NCBI RefSeq assembly: GCF_030297015.1
Contig: NZ_AP028056.1
Span: 1,374,939 to 1,438,938 of the forward strand
DNA from: Brooklawnia propionicigenes
GTDB lineage: Bacteria; Actinomycetota; Actinomycetes; Propionibacteriales; Propionibacteriaceae
Direction of reading: 5' to 3'
DNA: 64,000 bases
Positions 8,864 to 16,660 of the stretch are shown in pieces. Each line of letters opens with the position of its first letter. Position 1 is the first letter of the stretch. The notes under the pieces are model-generated. The model did not search any database. It was not told the DNA's origin and saw only the letters and a list, made by a program, of their open reading frames with translations. The position numbers and the translations under genes were made by a program.

Positions 8864-10561
8864 TCAGCGCCGACGTTTCTGGATGGCCGCCCACTCATCG
8901 CGCAGACCCACCGTGCGGTGGAAGTGCATCGGACGATCCGGATCGGCGGCGAAATAGCCCAGCCGCTCGAACTGGACGACCTCGCCCGGCGCGGTCTCGG
9001 TCAGCGCGGCCTCGACCTGGCATCCGTTCAGCAGCACGCGTGAGGCCGGGTTCAGGTCGTCCAATGGCTCGCCGGTGGCCTCACCGGGATTAGCCGTGGT
9101 GAACAGCCGGTCATAGAGGGCCACGGACGCCTCGACGGCATGCGGCCGTGAAACCCAGTGGATCGTCGACTTGACCTTGCGCCCATCGGGTGAGTTGCCG
9201 CCCTGGCTGGCCGGATCATAGGTAGCCAGCACCTCGACCACGTTGCCCTGGTCGTCGGTCACCACGTCGGTGGCGGTGACGAAATAAGCGCCACGCAGGC
9301 GCACCTCACGTCCGATCGAGAGCCGGTAGAACTTCGGCGGTGGCACTTCGGCGAAATCCTCGGCCTCGATGTACAACTCACCGGTGAAGGCGACCTTGCG
9401 GGTGCCGTCGTCGGCGTTCTCCGGATTGTTCATGACATCGAAGTAGTCGACTTGGCCGGCCGGCCAATTGGTGATGGTCAGCTTGATCGGGTGCAGCACC
9501 GCCATGCGGCGCTGGGCGATCTTGTTGAGATCGCGGCGCACATAGCTTTCCAGTTCCTCGATGGCATGCCGGGCGTTGGTCTTCGACACTCCCATGTCGC
9601 GGCAGAAGGCGACGATCGCCGAGGCCGGGTAGCCGCGCTTGCGCAGGCCGGCCAGGGTCGGCATCCGCGGATCGTCCCAGCCGTCCAGGATGCCTTCGGT
9701 GACCAGTTTCGCCAGCCGGCGCTTCGACGTCACCGTGTGGGTCAGCTCCAGGCGGGCGAACTCGATCTGCTTGGGCTTCTCGTAAGGCAGCGGCAGCTGC
9801 TCCAGGCACCAGTCGTAGAGCGGACGATGACTGACGAACTCCAGCGTGCACAGCGAGTGGGTCACACCCTCGATCGCGTCCGACTGGCCGTGCGCCCAGT
9901 CGTAGGTCGGGTAGATCACCCAGGCGTCGTGGGTGCGGTGATGGTGACCGCGGCGGATGCGATAGAGCACCGGATCACGCAGCTGCATATTCTCGTCGTT
10001 CATGTCGATCTTGGCGCGCAGCACCCGTGAGCCGTCGGCATATTCGCCGGCCCGCATGCGGCGGAACTGGTCGAGGTTCTCCTCGATCGGACGGTCACGG
10101 AAGGGTGAGTCGATGCCGGGTTTGCCGTAGCCGCCGCGCTGCGCGGAGATCGTCTCGCCGTCCTGTTCGTCGACATAGGCCAGCCCCTTGCCGATCAGGT
10201 ACTCGGCCCATTCGTAGAGCTGCTCGAAGTAGTCGGAGGCGTAGAAGACGTTCGCGGGCTCGAAGCCCAGCCAGCGCAGGTCGGCGATGATCGCGTCGAC
10301 GAACTCGGTCTCCTCGGTATCGGGATTGGTGTCGTCGAATCGCAGATTGCAGATTCCGTCGTAGTTCTGCGCCGAATCGAAATCGACCGTGATGGCCTTG
10401 GCATGCCCGATGTGCAGCTGGCCGTTCGGCTCGGGTGGGAAGCGGGTCTGCACTCGTCCGGAATAGGTGCCCTGTTCGTTGTCAGCGCGAATGATGTCGC
10501 TGATGAAATCGTTGGCTCCCGAGGACGAGGACACGGGGGTTGTGGACACAGACTCACTCAT
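8864..10561 (-). CDS. glnS: Glutaminyl-tRNA synthetase
   Basis: A class I aminoacyl-tRNA synthetase of 565 aa that charges tRNA-Gln directly. The class I HIGH signature is at residues 50-53 in PPEPNGQLHIGHAK, and the KMSKS-equivalent loop is VTSKRRL at 277-283. Both have the GlnRS rather than the GluRS form. A C-terminal beta-barrel anticodon-binding region follows (residues about 345-560). Many actinobacteria lack GlnRS and make Gln-tRNA with GatCAB; no gat genes are in this window, so it cannot be said whether both routes coexist. Length is typical. Confidence 0.92.
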   Translation of the reverse strand: MSESVSTTPVSSSSGANDFISDIIRADNEQGTYSGRVQTRFPPEPNGQLHIGHAKAITVDFDSAQNYDGICNLRFDDTNPDTEETEFVDAIIADLRWLGFEPANVFYASDYFEQLYEWAEYLIGKGLAYVDEQDGETISAQRGGYGKPGIDSPFRDRPIEENLDQFRRMRAGEYADGSRVLRAKIDMNDENMQLRDPVLYRIRRGHHHRTHDAWVIYPTYDWAHGQSDAIEGVTHSLCTLEFVSHRPLYDWCLEQLPLPYEKPKQIEFARLELTHTVTSKRRLAKLVTEGILDGWDDPRMPTLAGLRKRGYPASAIVAFCRDMGVSKTNARHAIEELESYVRRDLNKIAQRRMAVLHPIKLTITNWPAGQVDYFDVMNNPENADDGTRKVAFTGELYIEAEDFAEVPPPKFYRLSIGREVRLRGAYFVTATDVVTDDQGNVVEVLATYDPASQGGNSPDGRKVKSTIHWVSRPHAVEASVALYDRLFTTANPGEATGEPLDDLNPASRVLLNGCQVEAALTETAPGEVVQFERLGYFAADPDRPMHFHRTVGLRDEWAAIQKRRR

Positions 10562-10585
10562 ACTGAGGAATCCTATCGGCTGGAG

Positions 10586-10975
10586 CTACCGGCCGTTCTG
10601 CTTGCCGGCGCCGGTGATGCCGTTGATGAGACCGCTGATGACGCTGACGATGATCGATCCGATCAGTGCGGTTCCCCAACCGTCCACCGCGAAACCGACG
10701 CCCAGCTGGGCGCACAGCCACGAGCTCAGCATCAACATGGCGGCATTCACCACCAGCAGGAACAGCCCGAAGGTAAGGATGATGAAGCAGCCGCTCAATA
10801 CCTGGGCGATGGGTTTGACGATCGTGTTCACCAGTCCGATGACGACTGCGATCAGGAGAAACGTGACTGCCGCCGAGCCCGTGTCGTCCTGGGTCTGCAC
10901 CGAGATTCCCGGTAGCAGCAGCGCCGCGACCCACACGGCGATGGCGGTCGCGATGACGCGCAAGATGACATTCAT
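10586..10975 (-). CDS. Small phage-holin-4-like membrane protein
   Basis: A 129-aa integral membrane protein with four predicted helices: about residues 3-24, 38-60, 65-90 and 100-122. The pattern LIAVVIGLVNTIVKPIAQVLS followed by CFIILTFGLFLLVVNAAML is characteristic of the small DUF360/phage holin family 4 proteins (YvlD-like) found in many bacteria. No lytic role is implied. The start is uncertain: GGAGG lies only one base before ATG 10975, too close for good initiation, so a downstream TTG or an upstream start is possible. The function is unknown. Confidence 0.72.
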   Translation of the reverse strand: MNVILRVIATAIAVWVAALLLPGISVQTQDDTGSAAVTFLLIAVVIGLVNTIVKPIAQVLSGCFIILTFGLFLLVVNAAMLMLSSWLCAQLGVGFAVDGWGTALIGSIIVSVISGLINGITGAGKQNGR

Positions 10976-11051
10976 TCCTCCAGTGTGATCGAGTCGATGA
11001 GGGTTGCCGAACTGGTCTGCGTTACATTCAGGGGCAAAGTAGGGAGGGCCG

Positions 11052-12317
11052 ATGGACGAGCAGACCGGGCAGGGACCACACGAGCACGCCGGTCCGGACT
11101 TTGCGCCACCGGCCGGATATCGGCCGATGCAGGGCTGGCAGCCTGGCCAGGACACACCCGGCGACGCCTCGCCGTCCCCCCAGTACCCGGGCGCGGCACA
11201 ACGGTATCCGGCAACTGCCACGCCCTATCGTCCCGACACCGCTGCCCGACCCCAGGCCGGCATCCCCGAAGGCGGGAAACGCGCGAAACTCGGCGGCTGG
11301 CCGGTGGTCGGTGCGATCGCGCTCGGCCTGGTGTTGGCGACCGTCTGGTTCGTGGCCGGCCGTGACCCTGCCCCTGTCCAGATTCCGGCGCCGGCGACCA
11401 GCACACAGACCGCCCGGACGAACGACCCGACGACCACCGCAACACCTGCGATTCCGCACCAGCAGAGTACCCGCAATCCGCCGTGGCAGGTCACCCGGAA
11501 CGGTACTGATCCGCGTGCCGGGATGGCGCCCACCGTGCAGATGGGTGAGACCGCCGAGTTCCTCGACCCCGACGGCATCGGCCTGATCACCGTGCTGGAC
11601 GCGCAGTGGGTGGACCCGATCGCCGGACGCCAGATACCCGCGGGCTACTCGTACCTGGCGGTGCAGGTGCAGTTCGAATCGGTGGCGGGCACCGTGCGCT
11701 ACAGCCCGGTGGGTGCATACCTCGCCGATGCCGACGGCGGACGCTACACCTTCGGCTACAACTCCCGGATCGAGGACGAGTACCCCCAGTTCGAGATCGG
11801 CTATCTGGCCGAAAACGAGACGATGACCGGCTGGGTGATCTTCGAAGCGCCGAGGGCCGACATGACGTTCATCTTCGAGAGCTTCGAGGAGCAGGCCACT
11901 CGGGTGTCCATCCCCGGCGATGGACCGGTCGATCCGGTCACGCCACCGATCGAGTTGAACCGGTCGTTCGATGTGGACAGCTACTCGGGCAAGGGCCAGA
12001 TCACCGTGGTGGGGGCTGCCTGGTTCACCGGAGACACCGGGGCGCAGATGCTCGGCGTCAAGGGGCGGATCAGCACCGCGGAGGGCACCATCCATGTCTG
12101 CCCGATGGATTTCACCGTGATTGACGCCAAGGGCACCGAGTACGAGTACGACTTTGTCGGCCCCGAGGTCACCTATCGTCCCGAATTGGGCTGCGCCGAG
12201 GTCGTCGAGGGCGATCAGGTATCGGGCTGGATCTACTTCGTGGTGCCTGCCGACGAGATGACGCTGCAGGTCGGTGATGGCTTCGACGACTGGGGATCTG
12301 TGACTATTCCTGCTTGA
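11052..12317 (+). CDS. Membrane-anchored protein with two DUF4352-like domains
   Basis: A 421-aa protein with a Pro/Gln/Ala-rich cytoplasmic N-terminus (about residues 1-78), one transmembrane helix (about 83-102) and a large extracytoplasmic region. Two similar beta-rich segments follow. One spans about 155-280 (GETAEFLDPDG.., AENETMTGWVIFEAP), the other about 305-421 (FDVDSYSGKGQITVVG.., VEGDQVSGWIYFVVP). The shared pattern of a VxGWIxFxVP strand after an acidic turn is typical of DUF4352/Ig-like extracellular proteins. A ribosome-binding site AGGGAGG precedes the ATG. The next gene is also a membrane protein on the same strand, 66 bp downstream. The function is unknown. Confidence 0.68.
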   Translation: MDEQTGQGPHEHAGPDFAPPAGYRPMQGWQPGQDTPGDASPSPQYPGAAQRYPATATPYRPDTAARPQAGIPEGGKRAKLGGWPVVGAIALGLVLATVWFVAGRDPAPVQIPAPATSTQTARTNDPTTTATPAIPHQQSTRNPPWQVTRNGTDPRAGMAPTVQMGETAEFLDPDGIGLITVLDAQWVDPIAGRQIPAGYSYLAVQVQFESVAGTVRYSPVGAYLADADGGRYTFGYNSRIEDEYPQFEIGYLAENETMTGWVIFEAPRADMTFIFESFEEQATRVSIPGDGPVDPVTPPIELNRSFDVDSYSGKGQITVVGAAWFTGDTGAQMLGVKGRISTAEGTIHVCPMDFTVIDAKGTEYEYDFVGPEVTYRPELGCAEVVEGDQVSGWIYFVVPADEMTLQVGDGFDDWGSVTIPA

Positions 12318-12383
12318 TAGCGCCGTTCAAGCTTGCCTGCGGTTCGCTCAACTACCATGAATCTCAGGCAAGGGAGGACCCCA

Positions 12384-13118
12384 GTGAGCGAAGAACCTGC
12401 GACCCCCTCAACTGATGAGGTGGCCGGCTACGACACGGTCGATCAAGCGGCCGTGCCTGAGGCCGAATCCGAGCCCGTGGTCGTGCTCGAGGACTACGGG
12501 CCCCCACCTTCCCTGACCATCACGCTGGTCCTCCTGGTCGCACTGCTGGTCTCGGCACTGGTGCTGCTGGTGGCCGGGCTGTCACTGGCGGCCAAGCTGG
12601 ACGCGGCGTCTGCAGTCACCGTAACGGCGATTGCCCTGGGCGGGAGCCTGCTGATCTGGCATCTGCGGGCTCTGATCTTCGGCAGTGGGCGCCGGACCGC
12701 GATGATCAGCAGGTGGCCGTGGGTCGATCTGGTGGTGATCGCCGCTTTCGGTACGGCTACCGGATTCGCGCTGTTCGACATGCTCACCGGGGTGCGCAGC
12801 GCGGCACGCGTCGCGATGCTGTGCGCCGGCTTCGTGGGACTGGTGGCGACCCTGGTGGCGTTCGTGCGAGACACCGACCTGCACGATCGCGGGCTGTTCG
12901 CCGTCCAGCCTCCTGCCGCGGCGCAGCCGGCCGGCGAACCGGAGCCCGAACCCGAACCCGAGGTCTTCTTCGATCCGACCGAGGGTGCCGATCAACTGCG
13001 TCCGCGGGGTGCTTGGCCGCAGCCGCGCCGGGGCACCGCGGCCGATGCGTCCTTGTGGGACGAGCCCGAGTTCGAGGTCCAGGAGCCGCCCCGCCGGGCC
13101 CGCCGTGCCGCCGAATAG
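12384..13118 (+). CDS. Hypothetical four-helix membrane protein
   Basis: A 244-aa protein I do not recognise. The first 45 residues are acidic and hydrophilic. Four predicted helices follow at about 50-78, 83-107, 118-142 and 148-166. The C-terminal third is cytoplasmic-like, with a run of alternating Pro-Glu around residue 195 and an Arg-rich tail (RRARRAAE). GTG 12384 is chosen over the upstream ATG at 12333 because AGGGAGG lies 7 bases before it. It is probably cotranscribed with the DUF4352-like gene and is convergent with the helicase gene, 5 bases apart. Confidence 0.62.
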   Translation: MSEEPATPSTDEVAGYDTVDQAAVPEAESEPVVVLEDYGPPPSLTITLVLLVALLVSALVLLVAGLSLAAKLDAASAVTVTAIALGGSLLIWHLRALIFGSGRRTAMISRWPWVDLVVIAAFGTATGFALFDMLTGVRSAARVAMLCAGFVGLVATLVAFVRDTDLHDRGLFAVQPPAAAQPAGEPEPEPEPEVFFDPTEGADQLRPRGAWPQPRRGTAADASLWDEPEFEVQEPPRRARRAAE

Positions 13119-13123
13119 GGCGC

Positions 13124-14884
13124 TCAGCGGCCGAGCCAACGTTTGATGGTGCGGATCCGGGCATCCACCTGGTCCAAGCTGGCCTGGCCGAGCGGCGGAC
13201 CGCCGCATTCACGGCGAAGCCCCGCGTGCACATGCGAATGCGGAGTGCCCTTGAGCCTCGCGTACTGGGCGACCAGTGAGTTGAGTTCCTTGCGTTTGTC
13301 GGCGAGCTGGCGGTGCAGCGCCTGTTCGGGCGGCACCTTGTCCCGGCGCATCGTCCGCTCATGCCGTACGGTCTGCCGGCGCTGCCGCTCCTCGAGCAGG
13401 TGAGCCACCTGATCCGGCTCCAGCAAGCCGGGTAGACCCAGATAGTCCGCCTCGTCGTCGCTTGTCGGGGCGGCATGCATGCCGTAGGCCTGGGAGTCGA
13501 ACAGAACGTGATCGAAGATCGCCTCCGATGAGACCGCCTCGTACTCGTTGAGCAGATCGTCGGATGCCTGCTCCTGCTTGTTCGCCCGCTCCATCAGGGC
13601 TTCGGTCTCGGCCCAGATGTCGACCGCGTCCTGGTGTTTGGGGCGGCCCAGCACATGATCGCGCTGACGCTCGATGGAGGCGGCGTGGGCAAGGATGATC
13701 GGCACGGTAGGCAGGAAGACGGTGGCCAGCTCACCGCGCCGGCGGGCCCGCACGAAGCGTCCGACCGCCTGGGCGAAGAACAACGGGGTCGAGGTGGAGG
13801 TCGCGTAGACCCCGACCGCCAGCCGCGGCACGTCGACGCCCTCGGAGACCATCCGCACCGCGACCATCCAACGTGACTCATCCGCCGCGAACTGCTCGAT
13901 CCTGCCCGACGAGCTGGCGTCGTCCGACAACACCAGGGTCGGCTTCACGCCGCCGCAGATCTGCTCCAGCAGACGGGCATATGCCCTTGCGGTCCGCTGG
14001 TTCGCGGCGATCACCAGGCCTCCGGCGTCCGGCAGGTGGCGGCGCACCTCGCTCAGCCGGCGGTCCGCAGCACGCAGCACCGAGCCGATCCACTCGCCCT
14101 TCGGGTCCAAGGCGGTGCGCCACGCCTGGGAGGTGAGATCCTTGGTCATCACCTCACCGAGGTTGGCCGCGATCTCATCGCCGCTGGTGGTGCGCCAGCG
14201 CATCGGTCCGCCGTAGTTCATGAAGACGATCGGACGCACGACATGGTCTCGCAAGGCCTCGGCGTAGCCATAGACATAGTCGGCCCGGCTGATCAGCGAG
14301 CCGTCCGGCTGCTCGTCGTAGCTGACGAAGGGGATCGGGGTCTCGTCGCTGCGGAAGGGGGTTCCGGTGAGCGCCAGCCTGCGGGTGGCATGCCCGAACG
14401 CGTCCCGGATCGCATCGCCCCAGCTGCGCGAATCACCCGCGTGGTGAATCTCGTCGAAGATCACCAGCGTGGGGGTGGCCAGCGTCACCGCCTCGTAGTG
14501 CCAGGCGCGCACGGCCACGCCTGCGTAGGTGACCGCGACACCATCGAACTCGCGCGAGCGCCCACGGCGGGTGCCGGTGCCCGACGGATCGAGCTGAATA
14601 CCCACCTTGGCGGCTGCGTCCGCCCATTGGGTCTTCAGGTGCTCGGTCGGCACGACGACGATGATCCGGCTGACGGTCTTGGCGTTGAGCAGTTCCGCGG
14701 CGACGCGCAGCGCGAAGGTCGTCTTGCCTGCTCCCGGTGTGGCCACAGCCAGGAAGTCGCGGGGATCGCGGTCGCGATAGATCTGCAGCGCCGCGGCCTG
14801 CCAGGCACGCAGCCGCGCGGACGTACCCCACGGAGCGCGTTGCGGGAAGGCCGGCGAGAGCCGGTCGAAGGCTGCGCCGCTCAT
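13124..14884 (-). CDS. SF2 DEAD/DEAH-box helicase
   Basis: A superfamily 2 helicase of 586 aa of the type common in actinobacteria. Motif I is GAGKT at 51-55, motif II DEIH at 144-147, motif III LTGTPFR at about 172-178, and motif VI lies in QAVGRFVRARRRGE in the second RecA-like domain. The C-terminal 150 residues are charged and helical (EERQRRQTVRHERTMRRDK) and may form a coiled coil. The protein is probably cytoplasmic and acts on DNA or RNA; the substrate is unknown. The ATG lies in a stretch with no strong ribosome-binding site. It is distinct from, and not fused like, the helicase-sigma gene 1.8 kb away. Confidence 0.82.
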   Translation of the reverse strand: MSGAAFDRLSPAFPQRAPWGTSARLRAWQAAALQIYRDRDPRDFLAVATPGAGKTTFALRVAAELLNAKTVSRIIVVVPTEHLKTQWADAAAKVGIQLDPSGTGTRRGRSREFDGVAVTYAGVAVRAWHYEAVTLATPTLVIFDEIHHAGDSRSWGDAIRDAFGHATRRLALTGTPFRSDETPIPFVSYDEQPDGSLISRADYVYGYAEALRDHVVRPIVFMNYGGPMRWRTTSGDEIAANLGEVMTKDLTSQAWRTALDPKGEWIGSVLRAADRRLSEVRRHLPDAGGLVIAANQRTARAYARLLEQICGGVKPTLVLSDDASSSGRIEQFAADESRWMVAVRMVSEGVDVPRLAVGVYATSTSTPLFFAQAVGRFVRARRRGELATVFLPTVPIILAHAASIERQRDHVLGRPKHQDAVDIWAETEALMERANKQEQASDDLLNEYEAVSSEAIFDHVLFDSQAYGMHAAPTSDDEADYLGLPGLLEPDQVAHLLEERQRRQTVRHERTMRRDKVPPEQALHRQLADKRKELNSLVAQYARLKGTPHSHVHAGLRRECGGPPLGQASLDQVDARIRTIKRWLGR

Positions 14885-15097
14885 GAATGCACTGCGGTTG
14901 CGGGGAGCATGGTCAGCACATTGGGAAGCGACATAGGTTCATGACCTTAGCTCAGATCTGCCAGTTCTTCACGACCTTCGTCTTCGAGTCGCCCGGGTCG
15001 CCCGAACAGTCATGATCCTCCGCGGGGGTAGGCGAGATCTGGTGTACTGATTGATGCGTACGCGACCGGACGCGTGGGCGACTTCAAAGGAGAGGTC

Positions 15098-15403
15098 ATG
15101 AAACTGAAGGCTGCATTCATCTTCCTTGCTCCCGGCGCCAACTGGCAGACCGATCGGCAGACGGTCTCGACGCCGGGGGTCGATCTGACGGTGGTCGGTG
15201 CGCAGAACTACGCCGACTCGGTGGCCGCCGCGCAGGACCTGGTGTCGCAGGGGATTGCAGCCATCGAATTGTGCGGTGGGTTCGGCATCAACGGAACCGC
15301 CCAGATCAAAGCCGCCGTCCCCGCTACTGTCGCCGTGGGCGTCGTGCGCTTCGACGGCCATCCGGGATTGGACAACCAGAGCGGTGACTCGCTGTTCGGC
15401 TGA
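15098..15403 (+). CDS. DUF6506-family small protein
   Basis: A 101-aa protein starting MKLKAAFIFLAPGANW, which matches the conserved opening of DUF6506 proteins. The rest contains two further conserved-looking stretches, GIAAIELCGGFG and VAVGVVRFDGHPGLDNQ. No enzyme motif or membrane segment is visible. AAAGGAGAGG lies just before ATG 15098, so this start is preferred over the upstream one at 15074. It ends 14 bases from the convergent reductase gene. The biochemical role of the family is unknown. Confidence 0.72.
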   Translation: MKLKAAFIFLAPGANWQTDRQTVSTPGVDLTVVGAQNYADSVAAAQDLVSQGIAAIELCGGFGINGTAQIKAAVPATVAVGVVRFDGHPGLDNQSGDSLFG

Positions 15404-15417
15404 AGTGTGGGCGGTCC

Positions 15418-16506
15418 TCAGGCGGGGTACAGCGGATTGTGTCCGGCGGTCGGCTGCTCGTCCGGGCGTACCGGGCCGGGAGCGGTACCGTCACCGAAGG
15501 GCGTGCCGCCGAGTGCCTCTCGTCCATGCGGGGTGAGCAGACCCGACAGATCGGGACCCAGCGGTACGATCTTGGTCGGATTGATGTCGGTATGGACGAT
15601 GTAGTAGTGCTGCTTGATCTGGACGAAGTCGACGGTGTCGCCGAAGCCCGGAGTCTGGAAGAGATCGCGTAGGTAGCCCCACAGCACCGGGATCTCGGTG
15701 ATCTTGGAGCGGTTGCACTTGAAGTGGCCGTGGTAGACCGGGTCGAAACGCACCAGCGTGGTGAACAGGCGGATATCGGCCAGCGTGAGGTGATCGCTGA
15801 CCAGGTAGCGCCGGTCGGATAGCCGGTCGGTGATAACGTCGAGGGCCTCCCAGAGCTCGCGATAGGCCTTGTCATAGGCCTCCTGGCTGCCCGCGAAACC
15901 ACACTTGTAGACGCCGTTGTTGATCTTCGGGTAGATCAGTTCGTTGACCGATTCGATCTCGTCGACCAGCTCGTCGGGATACAGATCGGGGGCGCCGGCC
16001 CGCTGGTAGGGGCCCCACTCGCGGATGAAGTCGATGGTCATCTGATCGAAGTCGTTGGTGACGACCTTGCCGGAAACTATTTCGGCCATCGCGGGCACGG
16101 TGATGCCGCGCGGGTAGTCGGGGATTCGCGCGAAGTAGGCGTCCTGCAGGCGCGGAATCTTGAGGACGGGGTCGAGACCATCGGGGTAGACGCCGGCGTA
16201 GTTCCAGGATCGGACGTCGTGGGTGGGCGCGGCGAGGCTGAGCGAGAAGGCGTCCTCCAGGCCCATCAGACGGCGGACGATGACCGCCCGGTGCGCCCAC
16301 GGGCAGGCGCGAGCAGCCATCAGCCGATAGCGTCCGGGCTCGGCCGGCCACAGCAGTTCACCCACCCGGCCATCGGTGCCCGGCATCGGCTGCGGGCCGG
16401 ATCCAGCGGGTACCGAGGCCACGATTCGGTCGCTGATGTACCTGGCATCGCGCACGAACTCTCCGTCGGTCGAAGCGTTCTTCGCGTCCCCCGCCCAGTC
16501 GGTCAT
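15418..16506 (-). CDS. Xi-class GST / glutathionyl-hydroquinone-reductase-like protein
   Basis: A 362-aa protein of the YqjG/EcmB type (Xi-class glutathione transferases). The catalytic Cys is in the family signature CPWAHR, followed by a long thioredoxin-like insert and the C-terminal all-helical domain (NGVYKCGFAGSQEAYDKAY, LTLADIRLFTTLVRFDPVYHGHFKCN). In proteobacteria these enzymes reductively remove glutathione from glutathionyl-hydroquinones. Actinobacteria make mycothiol instead, and mshA-mshB are in this window, so the thiol partner may be mycothiol; that is inference. The start ATG 16506 has AAGGAGGAG upstream; the frame extends 25 codons further without support. Confidence 0.84.
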   Translation of the reverse strand: MTDWAGDAKNASTDGEFVRDARYISDRIVASVPAGSGPQPMPGTDGRVGELLWPAEPGRYRLMAARACPWAHRAVIVRRLMGLEDAFSLSLAAPTHDVRSWNYAGVYPDGLDPVLKIPRLQDAYFARIPDYPRGITVPAMAEIVSGKVVTNDFDQMTIDFIREWGPYQRAGAPDLYPDELVDEIESVNELIYPKINNGVYKCGFAGSQEAYDKAYRELWEALDVITDRLSDRRYLVSDHLTLADIRLFTTLVRFDPVYHGHFKCNRSKITEIPVLWGYLRDLFQTPGFGDTVDFVQIKQHYYIVHTDINPTKIVPLGPDLSGLLTPHGREALGGTPFGDGTAPGPVRPDEQPTAGHNPLYPA

Positions 16507-16660
16507 GGCTCCTCCTTGTAGTTGATACTTTGACTGTACCCAGCCACGGCCGCCCGGATCGCCGTTCGCCACCGGCTGCACTGCGGAAAACGTCAGGGAT
16601 GCGGGCTAACGTGATGCCCCAGAACCAAGGTCGCAGAACCCAGAGTCGGGGGGTCACGAA

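Noticed and set aside
14879-14932. 17-codon ORF ending on the start codon of the SF2 helicase gene, like a leader peptide
   Set aside because: No ribosome-binding site, no attenuator-like structure and no biased amino acid run; likely chance.
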